Below are positions 5,340 through 8,346 of a DNA stretch of 8,346 bases, in pieces. Within the stretch, counting starts at the first letter, position 1, and the number at the start of each line of letters is the position of its first letter. Source of the DNA: Synergistaceae bacterium (GTDB lineage: Bacteria; Synergistota; Synergistia; Synergistales; Aminobacteriaceae); NCBI GenBank assembly GCA_017447325.1, contig JAFSNU010000227.1:1-8346 (forward strand), read 5' to 3'. A program made the position numbers and the translations under genes. The notes beneath the pieces are model-generated. The model was not told where the DNA came from. It did no database searches and was given only the letters and a program-made list of their open reading frames with translations.

Positions 5340-6290
5340 TTATAAAGTCGCAGCCATAACGGCCTTTATCGTGTGCATTCTGTTTTCTGCCTCGTCAAAG
5401 ACCCGCGAGTAATAAGCTTCAAAAACCTCTTCAGTCACTTCCGATCCCTTAACCGCCGGAAGACAATGCATAAATATGCAGTCTTCATTATTATTTAAAG
5501 CTATTTGCATAAGTTCAGCATTAACCTGCCAAGGCTTTAATAAATTATAACGCTCCTGCTTCTTCGCCTCTTCGCCCATCGAGACCCAAACGTCAGTATA
5601 AACTGCGTCAGCATTTTTAACAGCTTCACGCGGCTCGTTTATAACTTTTATAAAATTTTTATTATTATTTTCAGCTATAACAGCTTCGCATTTTTTAATT
5701 AAATTTGCGTCCGGCTCAAGCTCTCTCGGCGAGCTGACAATATAATTTATATTCATCTTCGCGCACGCAAGCATTAACGCGTTGCTCATGTTATTGCGAC
5801 CGTCGCCTAAATAAACTAAAGTCAAGCCCTTTAATTTTCCAAAATTTTCTTGTAAAGTTAATAAGTCTGCCAAGGCTTGAGTTGGATGATCGGTGTCAGT
5901 AAGGCCGTTCCACACAGGCACGCCGGAATATTTTGCAAGCTCTTCGACAACGCTCTGTTTAAAGCCGCGAAACTCGATTCCGTCGAACATGCGGCCTAAA
6001 ACTCTCGCAGTGTCCTTAACGTCCTCTTTATGGCCGAGCTGTATGTCGTCTTTATTTAAATATTCAGGGAACGCGCCCTCGTCATTGCACGCGACAGTAA
6101 AGGCGCATCTGGTTCTTGTCGAGGGCTTTTCAAATATAAGCGCGATATTTTTTCCGGCTAATAAATTTCCGCGAATGCCCGCGCGTTTCTTCGCCTTTAA
6201 ATCAGCCGCAAGGTCTATCAAATATTTTATCTCGAAAGGCGTGAAGTCCGCCAAGCTTAACAAGCTTCGTCCCTTCAAATTAACAGCCAT
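5340..6290 (-). CDS. Ornithine carbamoyltransferase, ArgI/ArcB type
   Basis: This cytoplasmic enzyme interconverts ornithine plus carbamoyl phosphate and citrulline plus phosphate. The 316 residues are close to the usual length. Carbamoyl-phosphate residues are in STRTR (57-61) and HPTQ (135-138); the SMG loop (237-239) and HCLP (275-278) bind ornithine. The wording EKPSTRTRCAF, DTARVLGRMFDGIEFRG and GVPVWNGLTD-DHPTQ follows the E. coli ArgI/catabolic ArcB branch, while the Bacillus ArgF type has HPCQ. It could serve arginine synthesis or, in an amino-acid fermenter, the arginine deiminase pathway; neither arg nor arc partners are present, so argF or arcB cannot be chosen. The gene stands alone with its own promoter. 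The ATG at 6290 follows a GGGAG at a long spacing of about 14 nt. Confidence 0.92.
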   Translation of the reverse strand: MAVNLKGRSLLSLADFTPFEIKYLIDLAADLKAKKRAGIRGNLLAGKNIALIFEKPSTRTRCAFTVACNDEGAFPEYLNKDDIQLGHKEDVKDTARVLGRMFDGIEFRGFKQSVVEELAKYSGVPVWNGLTDTDHPTQALADLLTLQENFGKLKGLTLVYLGDGRNNMSNALMLACAKMNINYIVSSPRELEPDANLIKKCEAVIAENNNKNFIKVINEPREAVKNADAVYTDVWVSMGEEAKKQERYNLLKPWQVNAELMQIALNNNEDCIFMHCLPAVKGSEVTEEVFEAYYSRVFDEAENRMHTIKAVMAATL

Positions 6291-6336
6291 GATATGCAGT
6301 CACTCTCCCTGAACTTCAAGTTAAAAAATTTATAAT

Positions 6337-6365
6337 ATTATACTATTATTTATTTACCGCGTCTA
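6337..6365 (-). promoter_or_regulatory. Promoter of the ornithine carbamoyltransferase gene
   Basis: On the minus strand TAGACG (6365-6360, four of six matches to TTGACA) and a perfect TATAAT (6342-6337) are separated by 17 nt, the optimal sigma-70 spacing. The -35 box directly abuts the T-tract of the terminator of the preceding operon, so the gene is an independent unit. No ArgR-like operator was recognised. Confidence 0.7.
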
Positions 6366-6397
6366 ATAAAAAAGCCCCGCTTAATTCAAGCAAGGCT
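6365..6397 (-). terminator. Rho-independent terminator of the hslU-flgB-nnrE-pilO operon
   Basis: On the minus strand AGCCTTGCTT (6397-6388) pairs with AAGCGGGGCT (6382-6373) over 10 bp, including two adjacent U-G wobbles, with a 5-nt GAATT loop, then TTTTTATT. On the plus strand the same two positions become C/A mismatches, so the element should work only leftward. It starts 23 nt after the PilO-like gene. Confidence 0.85.
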
Positions 6398-6419
6398 GTT
6401 ATAATTTTTAAATTTAATT

Positions 6420-6932
6420 TTATTTAATTAAAGCTTGAAGCTTAACGCTGACTGCTTGATTTAAATTTTCGCCGCCTTTAATTTCAAACTCGGCAATTCT
6501 TAACGGGAAAGGCAGCGCCCGCCACTCGGCCAAGACTTTTATTATATTCGTATAATTGCCTTTAATATTTAAATCAAGATTTAAAATATTCTGACCGCTC
6601 TCGTCGTCATTAGCAACCTGCGACGAAATTATTTCAACGTCATTGCTTGTCACGATCTTTTGCACTTCGTCCTGAAAATCTACATCGGCCGGCAGCGGCT
6701 GCAATAAATTATTTAAAGCTTTTAAATCATTCAGCGTGTCAGTCAAATTATCGCGCTCAGACTTATTATTAGAAATTTGCAGCATCACGCCCTGCGCGTT
6801 TAACTCAGCGTATAAATTATTTAAATAGCTCGACTTATAATAAAGATAAAACGCGACGCAGGCAATAAATATTCCAAGCAAAATAAATAACCCGGCAAGC
6901 ACCGCCGCCGCGCGTCTCTCATTCTCATTCAT
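6420..6932 (-). CDS. PilO-like inner-membrane protein (type IV pilus / type II secretion)
   Basis: This 170-residue protein has a short charged N-terminus, one membrane helix (about 9-32), a helical, probably coiled-coil stretch (about 37-75) containing NLTDTLNDLKALNNLL, and a C-terminal alpha/beta domain. In that domain, PADVDFQDEVQKIV followed by alternating strands such as LNLDLNIKGNYTNIIKVLAEW matches the PilO ferredoxin-like fold. PilO forms with PilN and PilM the inner-membrane platform of type IVa pili; GspM-type proteins share this design. No pilM, pilN or pilP neighbours exist in the window. The ATG at 6932 has no Shine-Dalgarno sequence in the 28-nt A/T-only spacer after nnrE. An in-frame GTG about ten codons later would cut into the membrane helix, so ATG is preferred. 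Assignment rests on architecture and weak similarity. Confidence 0.6.
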   Translation of the reverse strand: MNENERRAAAVLAGLFILLGIFIACVAFYLYYKSSYLNNLYAELNAQGVMLQISNNKSERDNLTDTLNDLKALNNLLQPLPADVDFQDEVQKIVTSNDVEIISSQVANDDESGQNILNLDLNIKGNYTNIIKVLAEWRALPFPLRIAEFEIKGGENLNQAVSVKLQALIK

Positions 6933-6960
6933 GATTTAAATTTAAAATTTTAATTTTAAT

Positions 6961-7689
6961 TTAGCCCGGGACGCCGATATATGCGACCGTAATATCGCCG
7001 CAGTATTCAGGCTTTATATCCATGCACTTCTTCATTCGGTGAAACGTCACGGTCTTATGAGCCTTAACAGCCGCGCCTAACTCGTCGCCCGTGTTAGCGT
7101 CAAGCCCAGACGGAATATCAACCGATACAACATGAAACGCGTTTTGATTTATAGCTTCAACAACTTTTTTATATAAGCCCTCGAGCGGCCTGTTCAAGCC
7201 AGTTCCGAATATCGCGTCAACACAAGTCTCGCAGCCCTTCAAAGCTGAGACAAAATCATCAAACTCCTCGCCGTCTTCGCCGTCTAAATCTAAAATATTT
7301 ATAACGTCCGGCGCTAAGTGCTTCATGATAGTCAAATTAGTCGTAAAGTCAGCAGCGGCCTTCTCAGTGTCGCCGATTATAAACACTCTAACATCTTTGC
7401 CCAGCACGCATAAATGCCGCGCTATAGCCAAGCCGTCGCCGCCGTTGCTCCCGACAGAGCAAACAACCGCAAATCGCGTATAGTCCCACAGCTCGCGCAC
7501 TACAGCAATAGCCGCATTTTCCATTAACAATATGCTGGGGATTCCAAAATCTTCAACAGCCCGCCTGTCAACGTCGCGCATCTCTTCACGCGATATAGTC
7601 TCAGGCGAAGTCACGCCGTAATAAACAACCTCGCGCTGGAAAAATCCGCCGCTGTCTATCTCTTCGTCATAATTTTTAGTTAAGGCCAT
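6961..7689 (-). CDS. nnrE: NAD(P)H-hydrate epimerase (YjeF N-terminal domain), stand-alone
   Basis: It epimerises R- and S-forms of damaged, hydrated NAD(P)H so the companion dehydratase can repair them. The 242 residues contain EMRDVDRRAVEDFGIP (36-51) and LMENAA (55-60), the GSNGGDGLAIARHL loop (80-93), VDAIFGTGLNRPLEG (157-171) with Asp158, and DIPSGLDANTG (191-201). The protein ends at YIGVPG, exactly where bacterial bifunctional Nnr proteins continue into the NnrD dehydratase domain, which is absent here. The first 30 or so residues are an extension beyond the usual family start; an internal GTG (residue 26) or ATG (residue 37) could be used, but no better ribosome site was found. The ATG follows the flgB stop by 3 nt, with GGGA inside the flgB end, so the two are probably coupled. 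Confidence 0.88.
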   Translation of the reverse strand: MALTKNYDEEIDSGGFFQREVVYYGVTSPETISREEMRDVDRRAVEDFGIPSILLMENAAIAVVRELWDYTRFAVVCSVGSNGGDGLAIARHLCVLGKDVRVFIIGDTEKAAADFTTNLTIMKHLAPDVINILDLDGEDGEEFDDFVSALKGCETCVDAIFGTGLNRPLEGLYKKVVEAINQNAFHVVSVDIPSGLDANTGDELGAAVKAHKTVTFHRMKKCMDIKPEYCGDITVAYIGVPG

Positions 7690-7692
7690 GAT

Positions 7693-8094
7693 TTAACGTC
7701 CCGCTATCACAGATTTTAAACTCGTTAATTTATTAGACGCGATGCGCATAAAGGCCGAGTACATCATTCGAGTTTCGGCAAGCGCGGCCATCTCTTTTTC
7801 CGGATCAACATTATTTTGATCAAGTCTATAACGCTCGTCTCTAATTAAAGTTTCAGACGCGTGAACGTCGCTCATTCTCATCGGATGAGACGGGATATGC
7901 CCCTGGCTTGTCACAGTCATGTGCAGTTTTTTATCGCGCTCCATAACTTCTTTCATTTGATCCTCAAACGAGACGTTATGACGAGCATAGCCGGGCGTGT
8001 TCGCGTTCGCAATATTTTTAGTTATCGCGTTAAAGCGCGTCGCTAAACTCTCAGCTTCTTTGTCTATTACGCTCCAAGTGAAATCTCCAAGCAT
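7693..8094 (-). CDS. flgB: Flagellar basal-body rod protein FlgB
   Basis: FlgB forms the proximal rod just above the MS ring and is exported by the flagellar type III apparatus. The 133 residues are full length for the family. The N-terminal rod signature NIANANTPGY is at 27-36, followed by the expected FEDQMKEVM. The C-terminal heptad helix (MAALAETRMMYSAFMRIASNKLTSLKSVI) is intact. GGAG at 8106-8103 lies 8 nt before the ATG. The gene follows hslU by 60 nt of pure A/T sequence, an order seen in several bacterial phyla. The next gene is nnrE rather than the usual flgC and fliE, so the rest of the rod must be encoded elsewhere or be missing. Confidence 0.9.
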   Translation of the reverse strand: MLGDFTWSVIDKEAESLATRFNAITKNIANANTPGYARHNVSFEDQMKEVMERDKKLHMTVTSQGHIPSHPMRMSDVHASETLIRDERYRLDQNNVDPEKEMAALAETRMMYSAFMRIASNKLTSLKSVIAGR

Positions 8095-8154
8095 TTTTTA
8101 TTCTCCGATTTATAAATTTTATAAATAAAAATAATTTATAAATAATTTATTAAA

Positions 8155-8346
8155 TTATAATAAATATCTTCTAATATCGCGATTTTCAACGAGCTGGCTT
8201 AATCGCTCTTTAACAAGCTCCGGCGTGATCTCGATCTCGTCAACGTCTTCGTCACAGACGTTAAAGCTTATCTCCTCTAATAACTGCTCCATCATAGTAT
8301 GCAGTCTCCGCGCGCCTATGTCTTCCATTTCAGAATTCATTTTGCT
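8155..8346 (-). CDS. hslU: HslU (ClpY) ATPase of the HslUV protease, C-terminal end only
   Basis: HslU is the AAA+ unfoldase that feeds proteins to the HslV peptidase. Only the last 63 residues are in the window; the gene runs on past the right edge. IGARRLHTMMEQLLEEISF contains the conserved sensor-2 GARRLH arginine and matches the family closely. The end, ENRDIRRYLL, corresponds to the C-terminal tail (typically DLSRFIL) that inserts between HslV subunits. The ATG at 8340 is an internal methionine, not the start: the frame is open to the edge (Ser-Lys before it). hslV is expected upstream, outside the window. Confidence 0.9.
   Translation of the reverse strand, partial: SKMNSEMEDIGARRLHTMMEQLLEEISFNVCDEDVDEIEITPELVKERLSQLVENRDIRRYLL

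Noticed and set aside
5893..6312. Plus-strand open frame of 139 codons
   Set aside because: It is antisense to the well-supported ornithine carbamoyltransferase, with no ribosome site or recognisable domain.
1..8346. CRISPR array, tRNA or rRNA genes, riboswitch or attachment site
   Set aside because: No spaced direct repeats, cloverleaf or rRNA-like blocks were seen; the B12-like gene leader (5201-5339) shows no cobalamin riboswitch core.

Overview
The window looks like an ordinary bacterial chromosome segment from an amino-acid-using anaerobe. By eye, the coding DNA is of moderate G+C and the spacers are almost pure A/T. Every complete gene, and the hslU tail, ends in TAA, and leucine is often TTA. 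A branched-chain amino-acid importer, a PduO/EutT-like cobalamin protein, an Rpn-type nuclease, a pilus protein and hslU followed by flgB would fit a gut Synergistota or a related low-G+C anaerobe. This is an inference from gene content, since no rRNA or other marker is present.

Layout. Positions 60-2756 (+) hold livH, livM and livG of an ABC branched-chain amino-acid transporter, closed by a bidirectional terminator (2777-2819) with no livF. Everything to the right is on the minus strand. A tight cluster runs from 5200 down to 2844: a PduO/EutT-like adenosyltransferase homologue, a full-length Rpn-family PD-(D/E)XK nuclease, a separate small gene that duplicates the C-terminal end of that nuclease, and a nicotinamidase. 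Next comes an ornithine carbamoyltransferase (5340-6290) with its own promoter. To its right is an operon whose upstream part leaves the window: hslU (C-terminal end only), flgB, nnrE and a PilO-like membrane protein, closed by a strand-specific terminator at 6397-6365.

The most interesting locus is 3455-4673. The 98-residue downstream gene is a copy of the last 82 residues of the nuclease, enlarged by five tetrapeptide (xxGx) units. It begins at the same Met-Thr-Glu-Met sequence found inside the nuclease gene, and it has a strong ribosome binding site resembling the one in front of the next gene. A tandem duplication that brought in a copy of that ribosome binding site would explain this. 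In E. coli Rpn proteins, C-terminal fragments made from internal starts are reported to restrain the nuclease. This locus could therefore be a split version of that arrangement, with the inhibitor promoted to a gene of its own. The function is inference; the duplication and start signals are visible in the sequence.

Other points of note: livF is missing from the liv operon; flgB is not followed by flgC/fliE; NnrE is a stand-alone epimerase without its dehydratase partner domain; and the adenosyltransferase homologue has lost the usual N-terminal ATP-binding motif.
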